DNA of 60,049 nt from Algoriphagus ratkowskyi. Its GTDB lineage: Bacteria > Bacteroidota > Bacteroidia > Cytophagales > Cyclobacteriaceae. The notes under the pieces are model-generated. The model saw nothing but the letters and a program-made list of their open reading frames with translations, did not search any database and was not told the DNA's origin. Shown here piece after piece: positions 24,842 to 33,904 of this stretch (within the stretch, counting starts at the first letter, position 1; the number at the start of each line of letters is the position of its first letter). The stretch lies in assembly GCF_002150505.1 (NCBI RefSeq), contig NZ_MSSV01000026.1, positions 1-60,049 on the forward strand, read 5' to 3'. The translations under genes and the position numbers were made by a program.

Positions 24842-26569
24842 TTAAATTTTTTCTCCCGGTCGGAATCGGATTTCATCCGGATAAGGAAACGCATGAATTA
24901 ACTCACCATTTTTTATTCTGCGTTGAATTTCTTGCCAATAAGTAGGATTAAAAAGGTCTTTATGGTAGTCTAGAAAATGATCTTTGAGATCCTTTCTTCC
25001 AATCATCCAACGCTTAAAATCCTCAGGAAACACATCATTTTTTGCAATGGAATACCAGGGTTCTGGCGCATAAATCTGTTCGTAGGTTTCTGCTTTTGGC
25101 TTCTCTCGGAAATTCATATCTGTTAAAAACTCAATCTCATCGTAATCATAAAAAATCACACGTTTTTGACGAGTAAGCCCAAAGTTTTTGGTCATCATAT
25201 CGCCAGGGAAAATATTCGCTTGGGCCAATTGAAGGATCGCTCTTCCATAATCTTCTGCAGCTCTTAGACCTTCCTCGGTACTACAATTCCCTAGAAAAAT
25301 GTTTAAAGGTTCCATTCTTCTCTCCGTATACAAATGCTTGATAATTAAATGTGAATCAGTAATTTTTAGATGTGAGTTGACTGTTTTTCGAAGTTCAATC
25401 ATTAATTCAGAACTGATTCTTTCTTTCGGTATTTTGAAGTATTCAAATTCGTGGGTATCTGCCATTCTTCCCACTCGATCATGGAGAGATACCAGCTTGT
25501 ATTTTTCCCGCACTTCTTGTCGGGTCATGTTTTTTGGAGGTTCAAAATGATCCTTGATCATCTTAAAAACTATATTCAATGAAGGTAAGGTGAATACCGT
25601 CATTACCATTCCTTTGATGCCCGCAGCTACTTCGAATTGATCCGTGCTAGCTTCGAGGTGATGTAAGTAGTCTCTATAGAAAAGTGTTTTTCCATGCTTA
25701 TTGAAACCTATGGCGTTATAGAGTTCATGAATTTTCTTATGAGGAATCACTGAACTAAGAAATCCAACTACCTGAGAGGGAACTTCAGCCTGTACCATAA
25801 AATATGAACGAGTAAAGCTGAACATACTGCTCATCAGATTTGGATCAAAAATCAAGGTGTCCACAAACACACCTTTGTCACCATGTACGACAGGAATGAT
25901 AAATGGCATCCATTTATGTCCTAGAAAGGTTCTTCCAATTAAATAAGCAGCCTTATTTCTATAGAAGACTGATTTTAGAATTTGAGTTTTAGTATCAGGT
26001 CCAACTCTGTATCGCGTTAGAATTACTTTTTTGACACTGGAAATCAGAAATCTGATGTCTTGCTCCTTATCCATAAATGGTGCTCCGAAGTCATAATCTT
26101 CAAGGATCTGTCGGATATTTTTTTCTAGTCCGAAAAATGAGGGGTAGGTCCGCAGCAATTCTTCAGATTCTCTGACAGCACAAGAGTCAAAGCCTTCCAT
26201 CACAAACATCAACTCGTCATCGATGGTCATTTTTGGGAATGCTTTTCTGATTACCGAATTAAAGAACGTTTCTGCCAATTCAAGATCTGGTCTGTTTGCA
26301 ATCAGTAGTTGGTACTCAGACTTGATCTCTACCCAGCTTGCCGAATCTCCAGTTTTTTCACCCAACATCACTGAGCATTCAGCTGCTAACGGGAAAAGTA
26401 AATCTTTATAAAGTCGAAGTCTTTGCTTATTGTTAAGATGTGTGGCATGCCATGCTTTTTCGCTAAAATAAGTGGGTGCTAGTCGGGTGTACGTATTGAA
26501 AAGCTCCATATAAGTGACGAAGCCAGTTTCTATTTTCTGTGCTAATAAGAATGCGAGTTTTGAAGCCAT
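24842..26569 (-). CDS. aceK: Isocitrate dehydrogenase kinase/phosphatase
   Basis: Bifunctional enzyme that phosphorylates and dephosphorylates isocitrate dehydrogenase, steering carbon between the Krebs cycle and the glyoxylate bypass. 575 residues, full length. The ATP-binding region AAGIKGMVMTVFTLPSLNIVFKMIKD (about 317-342, including the ATP loop and Lys) and the catalytic stretch GDMMTKNFGLTRQKRVIFYDYDEIEF (about 453-478, with the Asp, Asn and Asp known to be essential) are nearly identical to the E. coli protein. aceB and aceA are not adjacent, unlike the enterobacterial operon. It opens a run of four co-directional genes that ends with an ATP-grasp ligase. Confidence 0.95.
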   Translation of the reverse strand: MASKLAFLLAQKIETGFVTYMELFNTYTRLAPTYFSEKAWHATHLNNKQRLRLYKDLLFPLAAECSVMLGEKTGDSASWVEIKSEYQLLIANRPDLELAETFFNSVIRKAFPKMTIDDELMFVMEGFDSCAVRESEELLRTYPSFFGLEKNIRQILEDYDFGAPFMDKEQDIRFLISSVKKVILTRYRVGPDTKTQILKSVFYRNKAAYLIGRTFLGHKWMPFIIPVVHGDKGVFVDTLIFDPNLMSSMFSFTRSYFMVQAEVPSQVVGFLSSVIPHKKIHELYNAIGFNKHGKTLFYRDYLHHLEASTDQFEVAAGIKGMVMTVFTLPSLNIVFKMIKDHFEPPKNMTRQEVREKYKLVSLHDRVGRMADTHEFEYFKIPKERISSELMIELRKTVNSHLKITDSHLIIKHLYTERRMEPLNIFLGNCSTEEGLRAAEDYGRAILQLAQANIFPGDMMTKNFGLTRQKRVIFYDYDEIEFLTDMNFREKPKAETYEQIYAPEPWYSIAKNDVFPEDFKRWMIGRKDLKDHFLDYHKDLFNPTYWQEIQRRIKNGELIHAFPYPDEIRFRPGEKI

Positions 26570-26805
26570 ATGATTTAATTGATTCGAACTTTAGGAAAAG
26601 CTAAAATTAGAGTAAAATATTTTTTATAGTTTGACGAAATAAAATTCCTTGATTTATAGGGGTTTATCTTCTGAATTTAATGGGGAAATATAATTTCGAA
26701 AATCTTTCGCAATCGATTGTTTGGAGTATATGAAAACATTTTATAATTTTCGGAGGTATTCATAAAACGAATATCTACAATAGGTTTAATAGGTTTGAGA
26801 GCAGG

Positions 26806-26836
26806 AAAAGGTTGGGACAATGTCTCAACCTTTTTT
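26806..26836 (+). terminator. Strong terminator-like hairpin ahead of a lipoprotein gene
   Basis: Arms AAAAGGTTGGGAC / GTCTCAACCTTTT (13 bp, one G-T wobble) with a 3-nt loop, then six T on the plus strand. No annotated plus-strand gene ends before it: aceK points the other way. It lies 48 nt before the lipoprotein ATG, so it may be an attenuator or the end of an unannotated small RNA. Confidence 0.6.
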
Positions 26837-26884
26837 GATTTTTGAGCTTCAAGACTTAGCTTAACCTTCTTAAATAAACCATCC

Positions 26885-27568
26885 ATGAGGAGCCTGAAAT
26901 TTACTTCTACTTATTTTGCTACCCTAAGTGTTGCCGTATTCTTTGTTTTTGCTTGTGACAACAAAGAAAAAGGTACTGAAGATCTTACTGGAATTATATC
27001 AATTGACGAGGATGAGTTGAGTCGGAATAAAGCTCAAATTGACCAAGGGTTAACGCAAATTAAAAACTGGAAAACACACTGGGGAAATAATCTTGGTGAC
27101 TTTGATTCCAAGCAATTTGAATTGGTAATGACCGACTCTATTGATCCTATGGAAATGCCTGAGCGTAATCCCATTCTTAAAGATGACCCGCTTTTTCCTT
27201 ATCAGATTCCGCATCCTGCTGGAAATGGAACTATGGATATTTACAGTTATAAGGTAGAAGCGCAAGACGCAATCGATGAACCGTTCCTCAATCCTGATTC
27301 TGAGGTTGTTTGGTATAGAGGAGATGGGATGAAGGAACGATTGCTTTTTATGGGTCCTTCTGGAATGTTTGAAGAAGGTTTATGGCTGAACGATCAAGAA
27401 TTTCTAGTGTTTGGATTTTTTCAGGAGGAGGCAGGTTACAGACCGATGGCTTGGTTGATTAATGTAGTGGACCATAATTTGAAGCAATTTCGATTTGTAA
27501 AAGTTTCACAATCGTACGATCCTCAATCATACTTGAATGCTAAAATCAAGCAGGTAGATTTAAGCTAA
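26885..27568 (+). CDS. Predicted lipoprotein of unknown function
   Basis: 227 residues. The N-terminal helix ends in the lipobox VFAC with Cys24, so the protein should be lipidated and anchored outside the inner membrane. The mature part is acidic and soluble (EDELSRNKAQIDQGLTQIKNWKTHWGNN, about 45-72), with a beta-rich C-terminal half containing EVVWYRGDGMKERLLFMGPSG and NDQEFLVFGFFQEEAGYRPMAWLINV. No family recognised. One nt separates its stop from the Nudix gene start, so both are in an operon. Start at the ATG overlapping nothing upstream; a leader hairpin precedes it. Confidence 0.8.
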   Translation: MRSLKFTSTYFATLSVAVFFVFACDNKEKGTEDLTGIISIDEDELSRNKAQIDQGLTQIKNWKTHWGNNLGDFDSKQFELVMTDSIDPMEMPERNPILKDDPLFPYQIPHPAGNGTMDIYSYKVEAQDAIDEPFLNPDSEVVWYRGDGMKERLLFMGPSGMFEEGLWLNDQEFLVFGFFQEEAGYRPMAWLINVVDHNLKQFRFVKVSQSYDPQSYLNAKIKQVDLS

Positions 27569-27569
27569 T

Positions 27570-28208
27570 ATGGATTTTAAAAGCGTGCTAAAATTGCTAG
27601 AAAATGGAATGAAATATCCACTTCCTGGCAAAGAAGCGCAGCTTTCCATGTCACCTAGCCCTGTGGATCTGCGGAGGTTTGACGCAAAACTTCCCTCAAA
27701 TTATCGTAAAGGCTCTGTATTGATTCTTCTATATCCTTTTGAAGGAAAAGCATTTTTCCCATTGATCAAAAGGCCTGAATATCTTGGCGTTCACAGTGGG
27801 CAAATAGCTTTTCCTGGTGGAAAGATGGAGGAGGAAGATGCCGATGAAGTAGAAACAGCCCTGCGTGAAGCTTGGGAAGAAGTTGGGATTTTGCCGGAAC
27901 AGGTTAAGCTGATTGGTAGAATGAGCAATTTATTTATTCCGACGAGTAACTTTTTGGTCTCACCGATTCTGGGTTATTCTGAGATTATTCCTGATTTTGT
28001 CCCAGAGGAAAGAGAAGTTGCGAGAATCATCCAAACTGCCATTAGTACATTCTATGAGCCCACGCTGCGCAAGCAAAAGGTATTAGAGTTCAGTGATAAT
28101 TTTCGTCTGGATACACCGTATTTTGAAGTGGAAAAAGAAATGGTTTGGGGAGCCACAGCAATGATTATCAGTGAATTGCTCCAGATTCTTGAAAATGGAA
28201 GGAAATAG
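27570..28208 (+). CDS. Nudix hydrolase, CoA pyrophosphatase-like
   Basis: 212 residues. A Nudix box is intact: GGKMEEEDADEVETALREAWEEVGI (G83 to I107; the REAWEEVG part at 99-106 holds the metal-binding Glu residues). The segment before it, KRPEYLGVHSGQIAFPGG, is the UPF0035 motif of CoA pyrophosphatases (NudL/YeaB group), which cleave CoA or its derivatives to a phosphopantetheine and 3',5'-ADP. Substrate specificity is inferred from that motif only. It is encoded directly after the lipoprotein and 56 nt before a DUF819 transporter. Confidence 0.92.
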   Translation: MDFKSVLKLLENGMKYPLPGKEAQLSMSPSPVDLRRFDAKLPSNYRKGSVLILLYPFEGKAFFPLIKRPEYLGVHSGQIAFPGGKMEEEDADEVETALREAWEEVGILPEQVKLIGRMSNLFIPTSNFLVSPILGYSEIIPDFVPEEREVARIIQTAISTFYEPTLRKQKVLEFSDNFRLDTPYFEVEKEMVWGATAMIISELLQILENGRK

Positions 28209-28264
28209 ATTTTGGGCTTTTTGATCAATTGTTGGTATTGTTGCAATTGATTATCCCCACTATA

Positions 28265-29518
28265 ATGGAAGAAAATACCCCTTTACTTACCAATGATGCT
28301 GTAGTTTTTGGTTTGTTGATGACGATTTTGGCAATCATTTTCGTTACATCTGCGAGTGATAAACCATTTTGGACTAAATTCTATCGCGTAGTTCCTACGG
28401 TACTTCTTTGTTATTTTATTCCAGCACTAGCTAATTCCTTCGGATTGATCTCAGGCGAAAGTTCATCGCTTTATAAAGTAGCAAGCAGGTATTTATTACC
28501 TGCTTCATTGGTTCTCTTTACCATAAGTATAGACATCAAGGGGATATTGAAACTTGGTCCCAAAGCACTTACCATGTTTTTGGCTGGAACTGTTGGGATT
28601 ATGTTAGGAGGTCCTTTGGCCTTGCTGAGTGTGGGCTTTCTGTTTCCTGAACTTTTGGGAGGTAGTGGGCCAGATGAGATTTGGAGAGGTCTCTCTACCA
28701 TAGCGGGTTCTTGGATAGGAGGAGGTGCAAATCAGACTGCAATGCTGGAGGTTTTTGGACCAAGTCCAGCACTTTTCAGTCAGATGATCGCAGTGGACGT
28801 ACTTGTAGCAAACCTGTGGATGGCTGTATTGCTCTATTGGGCAGCCAAGCCCGAGAAGATAGATAAGATTTTCAAGGCTGACAGCACTAAAATCTATGAA
28901 TTGAGAGATAAAATTGAAGAATTCAGAAAAGGATTAATGAAAATCCCAACGCTTTCGGATACCATGATAATTCTAGGAGTGGGCTTCGGTGTTACCGGGT
29001 TTGCGCATTTGCTGGCAGATTATATTGCCCCTTTTATTGGCGATAATTATCCTGGTTTAAAACAATTTTCCCTAGATTCTGCATTTTTCTGGATCGTGGT
29101 GATCGCCACAACGGCGGGTCTTTTACTGTCATTTACCAGAGCTAGAAAACTTGAAGGTGCAGGAGCCTCGCGAATGGGAAGTGTATTATTATATGTGCTT
29201 ATTGCTACTATAGGCATGCAGATGGACTTGGGAGCTGTACTTGACAATCCACTTTTATTTGTTGTCGGAATAGTTTGGATGTTTTTCCACATTATTATTA
29301 TGCTCATTGTTGCTTTTATAATCAAAGCCCCATTCTTCTACGTAGCGGTAGGATCGCAGGCAAATGTAGGCGGAGCTGCATCAGCACCTATAGTAGCAGC
29401 AGCTTTTGATGCGTCACTTGCGCCAGTTGGTGTGCTTCTGGCTGTGCTAGGATATGCAGCAGGCACTTATGGTGCGTATCTTTGTGGATTGATGATGCAG
29501 GCTATATCAGTAGGATAA
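28265..29518 (+). CDS. DUF819 family membrane protein
   Basis: 417 residues from the ATG at 28265; an in-frame TTG 36 nt upstream is not needed. About ten to twelve helices, with two glycine-rich repeats: GGPLALLSVGFLFPELLGG ... IAGSWIGGGANQTAML in the first half and FYVAVGSQANVGGAASAPIVAAAFDASLAPVGVLLAVLGYAAGTYGAY in the second. Such inverted repeats are typical of YjcL/DUF819 proteins, proposed to be transporters. The substrate is unknown. The final bases overlap the start of the next gene (TAATG). Confidence 0.9.
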   Translation: MEENTPLLTNDAVVFGLLMTILAIIFVTSASDKPFWTKFYRVVPTVLLCYFIPALANSFGLISGESSSLYKVASRYLLPASLVLFTISIDIKGILKLGPKALTMFLAGTVGIMLGGPLALLSVGFLFPELLGGSGPDEIWRGLSTIAGSWIGGGANQTAMLEVFGPSPALFSQMIAVDVLVANLWMAVLLYWAAKPEKIDKIFKADSTKIYELRDKIEEFRKGLMKIPTLSDTMIILGVGFGVTGFAHLLADYIAPFIGDNYPGLKQFSLDSAFFWIVVIATTAGLLLSFTRARKLEGAGASRMGSVLLYVLIATIGMQMDLGAVLDNPLLFVVGIVWMFFHIIIMLIVAFIIKAPFFYVAVGSQANVGGAASAPIVAAAFDASLAPVGVLLAVLGYAAGTYGAYLCGLMMQAISVG

Positions 29519-29760
29519 TGAAACATTTTAGAAAGTTAATTTTTGTATGTACCGGATCCGACTGTAAAAAGGCTGGAGCCAAAAAGCTATATAAGGAACT
29601 CAAGGAAGTGACTGATGAAGTTCCCTTAAAGGGAAGCTGCAAATTCATTAAAACCAAATGCATGGATATGTGTAAAACCGCACCTAATGTTATAGTAGGC
29701 GATTATTTCTGTAAAAACACAAGTGCTGAAAAAGTTTTGACTCAAATAAAAAAGTCCTGA
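29518..29760 (+). CDS. Thioredoxin-like [2Fe-2S] ferredoxin
   Basis: 80 residues; the ATG shares a base with the preceding stop codon. Cys residues are placed as in the thioredoxin-fold ferredoxins: C-x4-C in FVCTGSDCKKAG (11 and 16) and C-x3-C in TKCMDMCKTAPNV (about 51 and 55), with an additional Cys in GSCKF. Such proteins hold a [2Fe-2S] cluster and transfer electrons, also as modules of NuoE and hydrogenases. The client enzyme is unknown. Co-translation with the DUF819 gene suggests a functional tie that I cannot explain. Confidence 0.85.
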   Translation: MKHFRKLIFVCTGSDCKKAGAKKLYKELKEVTDEVPLKGSCKFIKTKCMDMCKTAPNVIVGDYFCKNTSAEKVLTQIKKS

Positions 29761-29773
29761 GAAATTTGGACTT
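29746..29773 (-). terminator. Terminator of ybjQ
   Basis: Arms AAGTCC / GGACTT (29752-29757 and 29768-29773). On the minus strand it is followed by a run of six T. It overlaps the last codons of the converging ferredoxin gene. Confidence 0.65.
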
Positions 29774-29778
29774 ATACG

Positions 29779-30099
29779 TTAATGCTTTAATACTTTCACA
29801 GCCGTGCCACTTGCAGTGACCATGAGCATTCCTTCTCGTATCGTTTCATAATCTAGGTCAATTCCGATGATTGCATTGGCGCCAAAAGCCCTCGCCTGCA
29901 TTTCCATTTCTGTCATCGCGGTAGCTTTTGCTTCTCTCAGTACACGCTCATAAGCAGAGGAACGTCCTCCAACGATGTCTGTGATACTTGCGAAAAAGTC
30001 TTTAAATATGTTAGCGCCTATTATTGTCTCTCCAGTTACAATTCCTAAGTATTGGTCCACACTGTAGCCGTCTAATGAGTTAGTGGTTGTTACAATCAT
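29779..30099 (-). CDS. ybjQ: YbjQ family protein (UPF0145)
   Basis: 106 residues, a complete YbjQ: MIVTTTNSLDGYSVDQYLGIVTGETIIGANIFKDFFAS, then VGGRSSAYERVLREAKATAMTEMEMQARAFGANAIIGIDLDYE and GMLMVTASGTAVKV. Family members form pentameric rings with a beta sandwich and were once called heavy-metal-binding, but their role is not established. Monocistronic, with its own terminator; the 185-nt spacer upstream is shared with the divergently transcribed kinase. Confidence 0.95.
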   Translation of the reverse strand: MIVTTTNSLDGYSVDQYLGIVTGETIIGANIFKDFFASITDIVGGRSSAYERVLREAKATAMTEMEMQARAFGANAIIGIDLDYETIREGMLMVTASGTAVKVLKH

Positions 30100-30284
30100 A
30101 GTAATGAGTTAGTAAATTGAATTTTTAATAGTTGACTTCACGAAGTTACTGCTCTAAAGGTTTGTAGCTTGATTAGCTAGCATATTCCATCATTCTGTCC
30201 TTAACTTTTATAGAGTTAAAATAAGTTGAGGGTTAACTAATTGTTTTTCAAATATAATTTTCATGATATTAGTTTAAAATATTA

Positions 30285-32264
30285 ATGCTAAATTTCTGTC
30301 AAAGAGACGAGAATTTCTTGAGAATTAAGACCATGAATCAATTCAATCAATTTGATATTTCTGATGTATTCAATGAAATAAATAGTCCTTTATTTATTAT
30401 TGAGTCTGAAGAAATAATTTTTTTCAATAAGTTTTTCATTGATAATTTTATTCCAATTTCTGATTTTTGGAGGGAGGTATTCCAGGATGAGGAGCTAGTA
30501 TCTTCACTTAATTTATTTTTTGATACTGGTAATGTTCCTAAAAATACACTAATAGAATCCCTTCAACCAAAGATATTTGATAATCAGCAATATGAATGGT
30601 CATTTACAAATTTGCCATCTAGCTATACCGATCGGTTTCTAATTGTAAGAGCACATGATATGAAGTTTCTCTCGGAGAAATATGCCCAGGAACAGCGAGC
30701 GAAACTGATTCTCTTAAAATCAGAAGAGAAGTACAGAACATTGGTAGAAAAGTCCACAGAGATCATTTTCTCACTTTCTGACACACTGGAATTGGAATAT
30801 ATTTCTCCAAATGTTAGGCAATTTGTAGGCTATGATGCGGATTTAGTGATTGGTACAAGTATTATTAATTACCTCAATCCAGAAGATTTGGATGCACTTC
30901 AATCTGTTAGGGGTGAAATGAGTGATTTTCTGGATGAAAACCAATACTTAGAATTCCGAATCAAACATGTAAATGGAGATTTTATAGTCTTTGGGTCAAA
31001 CGGAAAAATGGTTTTTGAAAAGGGTACTAATAAACGTTCCTACATAGGTGTAGCCCGAGATATTACAGAGTTAAAGCAAACTCAAAAAGATTTGCTCGAT
31101 GCTAAAGAAAGGGCAGAGCAGGCTTCACTTGCGAAGTCTCAATTCCTTTCGATAATGAGTCATGAGATCAAAACTCCTATAAATGCTTTACTAGGATTGA
31201 CCCATTTTCTTATGGTTGATAATCCTAGAGAGGATCAATTGGAAACTTTGAAAACATTGCAGTTTTCCGTAGAGAATCTTATGGTTTTAATCAATGGAAT
31301 CCTAGATTTTACTAAAATCGAATCTGGAAAAATTGAATTAGAACAAGCTCCATTCGATTTGAGAGATTTAATCAATCGGATAGCACATTCTTATAGTTTC
31401 CAAGGCAGGATAAAGGGTGTGAACATAAGCACTGAAATAGATAGTAAAATACCGCAACATTTATTGGGTGATCCAGTTCGGATTAGTCAAATTATAAATA
31501 ATTTGCTCTCCAATGCGATCAAGTTTACAGCTAAAGGACAAGTCAAAATAATTTTGAAGCTGGTGAATTCTCAAGTGAATAAATGCAAAATTAATTTTAG
31601 GATTGAGGATACGGGGATAGGTATTTCTAATGATAAAATGAGTTCAATTTTTGAGGCGTTTACCCAAGCAACTTCGTCTACCACTCGAAATTTTGGAGGC
31701 ACGGGACTAGGATTAGCTATTGTTAAAAGATTGATAGAACTTCACGACTCCGAAATTAAAGTGTCTTCAACTCTCCATGTTGGGACTGTTTTTGAATTTT
31801 CCTTGAAATTTATACCTGTGGAAGAATATATTTTTACTAATACTCAGGAGCTAGAAACTACTAAGAAATCTTTGCAGAAAGCCTCTATTTTAGTGGCTGA
31901 AGACAATCTGGTTAACCAAATATTGATTAAGAAGTTTTTGAAAAAATGGCATGTGGGTAATCTTATCATTGCTTCAGATGGGCAGGAGGCAATCGATGAG
32001 TTTGAGCAGGGCGAGTTTGATATTGTCCTTTTAGATATTCAAATGCCAATAATCGATGGATTTAAAGTAGCTAAATGGATACGATCGACTAAGGATATAC
32101 AAAAAAGAGAAGTGCCAATTTTACTTCTTTCTGCCAGTTCTTACCTTGAGATAAGAGAGGAGATGGAAGAAAACAGAATTAATGATTTTATAGAAAAACC
32201 ATTCACTCCTGAAGGGCTATATGGGAAATTATCTCAATATCTTAATTGGAAAGAATTAAGTTGA
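30285..32264 (+). CDS. Hybrid histidine kinase with PAS and receiver domains
   Basis: 659 residues, cytoplasmic (no membrane helix). Order: a weak N-terminal PAS-like region (about 20-135), a clear PAS/PAC (about 145-265; EKYRTLVEKSTEIIFSLSD to YIGVARDITELK), HisKA with the phospho-acceptor H293 (SIMSHEIKTPINALLGLTHFL), HATPase with N box (LLSNAIKFTAKG), DTGIGIS and GGTGLGLAI, and a C-terminal receiver with phospho-acceptor D584 (IVLLDIQMPIIDG). The second Met at codon 17 (30333) is an equally good start. No separate response regulator or HPt gene is next to it, so the output path is unknown. It is transcribed alone. Confidence 0.94.
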   Translation: MLNFCQRDENFLRIKTMNQFNQFDISDVFNEINSPLFIIESEEIIFFNKFFIDNFIPISDFWREVFQDEELVSSLNLFFDTGNVPKNTLIESLQPKIFDNQQYEWSFTNLPSSYTDRFLIVRAHDMKFLSEKYAQEQRAKLILLKSEEKYRTLVEKSTEIIFSLSDTLELEYISPNVRQFVGYDADLVIGTSIINYLNPEDLDALQSVRGEMSDFLDENQYLEFRIKHVNGDFIVFGSNGKMVFEKGTNKRSYIGVARDITELKQTQKDLLDAKERAEQASLAKSQFLSIMSHEIKTPINALLGLTHFLMVDNPREDQLETLKTLQFSVENLMVLINGILDFTKIESGKIELEQAPFDLRDLINRIAHSYSFQGRIKGVNISTEIDSKIPQHLLGDPVRISQIINNLLSNAIKFTAKGQVKIILKLVNSQVNKCKINFRIEDTGIGISNDKMSSIFEAFTQATSSTTRNFGGTGLGLAIVKRLIELHDSEIKVSSTLHVGTVFEFSLKFIPVEEYIFTNTQELETTKKSLQKASILVAEDNLVNQILIKKFLKKWHVGNLIIASDGQEAIDEFEQGEFDIVLLDIQMPIIDGFKVAKWIRSTKDIQKREVPILLLSASSYLEIREEMEENRINDFIEKPFTPEGLYGKLSQYLNWKELS

Positions 32265-32332
32265 TTAAGGTTTAGCATTAATTTTGCCTGTGAGCCTTCG
32301 GATCGCCCAACCTAATACAAATCATCTCTTCA

Positions 32333-33649
32333 ATGCCTCTTTTTTATAGATACATAGTTCTGTTCATTGTTTTTTTAAGCGCTGTAGAACTACACGGGCA
32401 ACAACTGATGACCAAGCGATCTACCTTCTATGCTTTGGTAGGTACCTCAGGAGGCAAACTGAATCAGTTTGATGAAATGCTAAGTGAGCGTGGTTTATCT
32501 GGTTTAAGAAGTAGGTATCAAACAATAGGATTGGGTTATCAAGCCCGAATCAACGATTTTATTTTAGGACTTGATGTTTTGCATAATAGAGGTGGAGTGA
32601 ATGAGTTCGATGAGTTTTCGATGAACTATAGGACTTCCAGAGCTTTAGTGAATGTTGGATATGCATTTACGGAAGAGTCTCCTTTCCAGTTGATTCATTA
32701 CATGTCATTGGGTGTTGGTTTTTTAAATTTTCAAATGCTTCCTACCGATCGACCTAAAGATTTAGAGGCTTTTTTAGACAACCCAGAGCAAGGCTTTGTA
32801 CTTAGGAAAAAAGATATTCAAAGAGGGACATTTCATTATGGGAATTTCTTAACAGAAATAGGCTTCCAATTGAGTTATGATTTTGACTTGCCAGGCAGAC
32901 CTGAGGCGGTAAAACTTATTTCCAAATTAGGTTATTCTTTTAGTCCTTTGGCTGGAAAATGGAATATGAATGGAATCAATTTTGACAATACTCAAAGTGG
33001 AGCATTTGTAAGAGTAGGCGCTGGAATTTCACTTCCTGACCGAAATTTTTTCTACAAAGATGCTAGTATTGGAATTTCACTTATTCGCGGTATTCACTTC
33101 ACCAATGCAAATGATTTTAATAGAAAATTGGAAGATGCAGGTCTGAATCCCTTAACTGGTGCGCCGTCCAACTGGGGCTTGAGGATTCTAGGAAATACCA
33201 ATCGAATGCTTTATGGAGCAGAACTCTATAATCTCGCATTGAAAGGCGCAGCAAACAGTGATAAAAATCATTCTCTGAATAGCTTGAGGGTTTATGGAAA
33301 TATCGGGTATAATTTGATTGAATTTAGAAATTTTGGAATTGGGACATTAGTAGGTCTTGGGTATGGAAATATTCGCTATACACTACTGACTAACGATAAA
33401 CCTGATTTTCCAGAGTTGTTTGAGCAGAGAAAATTTGATGGCTATTTGAGAAATAGTGGCTTGATGCTGAAGCCTGAAGTTTTTGCAGAATATGGAATCC
33501 CAATGACTAAACGAAAACTTTTTGACTTGGTGTTTACAGCTACGGCTGGGTATGAACTTCCTTTAGCAAATTATAAACTTGGAGATTTCAGCATGTCAAG
33601 CTTTATGTCAGGTTCATATATGAGCTTTGGAGTAGGAATAAGACCCTGA
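32333..33649 (+). CDS. Outer membrane beta-barrel-like protein
   Basis: 438 residues, signal peptide at 1-23 (cleavage after HGQ). The remainder has many alternating short amphipathic strands ending with aromatic residues, each with Gly turns (e.g. YQTIGLGYQARINDFILGLDVL, SGAFVRVGAGISLP, GIGTLVGLGYGNIRYTLL), and the terminal segment MSFGVGIRP. The pattern fits an outer-membrane barrel; no named family. It could bind or transport something across the outer membrane, or be a structural protein. A -7-like TAATTTTG at 32279-32286 lies 47 nt before the ATG, with no good -33. Confidence 0.75.
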   Translation: MPLFYRYIVLFIVFLSAVELHGQQLMTKRSTFYALVGTSGGKLNQFDEMLSERGLSGLRSRYQTIGLGYQARINDFILGLDVLHNRGGVNEFDEFSMNYRTSRALVNVGYAFTEESPFQLIHYMSLGVGFLNFQMLPTDRPKDLEAFLDNPEQGFVLRKKDIQRGTFHYGNFLTEIGFQLSYDFDLPGRPEAVKLISKLGYSFSPLAGKWNMNGINFDNTQSGAFVRVGAGISLPDRNFFYKDASIGISLIRGIHFTNANDFNRKLEDAGLNPLTGAPSNWGLRILGNTNRMLYGAELYNLALKGAANSDKNHSLNSLRVYGNIGYNLIEFRNFGIGTLVGLGYGNIRYTLLTNDKPDFPELFEQRKFDGYLRNSGLMLKPEVFAEYGIPMTKRKLFDLVFTATAGYELPLANYKLGDFSMSSFMSGSYMSFGVGIRP

Positions 33650-33728
33650 TTTTATTTTTTTGACAATTTAATTAAGCTTTTACTGAGTTCTTTTAGGCAA
33701 TTCTCCTATTTTTTTATCAAAATGCTAT

Positions 33729-33736
33729 TAACTTTG
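33729..33736 (+). promoter_or_regulatory. Probable -7 element of the metH-metF transcript
   Basis: TAACTTTG matches TAnnTTTG. The expected transcript start falls at the first bases of the riboswitch P1 helix (33742). No TTTG was found at the -33 position. Confidence 0.5.
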
Positions 33737-33741
33737 GATTG

Positions 33742-33837
33742 CTTATCGAGAAAGACCGAGGGAAGGGCCCGACGACGTCTTAGCAACCTGTAATTAAGGT
33801 GCTAACTCCCATCCTGATTTAATCGGGAACAGATGAG
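33742..33837 (+). ncRNA. SAM-I (S-box) riboswitch
   Basis: The conserved S-box core is readable in order: CUUAUC (P1 5'), GAGAAAGACCGAGGGA, GGCCCGACGA, UUAGCAACC, AAGGUGCUAACUCC, a P4 hairpin, and GAUGAG (P1 3', 33832-33837). P1 pairs CUUAUC with GAUGAG, including one G-U pair. It lies 67 nt before the first metH gene. SAM binding would reduce methionine synthesis. A hairpin TAGTAC / GTACTA (33843-33857) and CTCGACAAGC followed by T5 (33872-33886) form the downstream region. Confidence 0.93.
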
Positions 33838-33904
33838 CGGACTAGTACTTTGTACTACTTTCCGTGTTTTGCTCGACAAGCTTTTTAATTAATAAAAAAT
33901 TAGT

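Noticed and set aside
26677..26886. 69-codon minus-strand frame starting opposite the lipoprotein ATG
   Set aside because: Its start codon overlaps the lipoprotein start on the other strand, it runs through a strong hairpin and has no domain or neighbour support.
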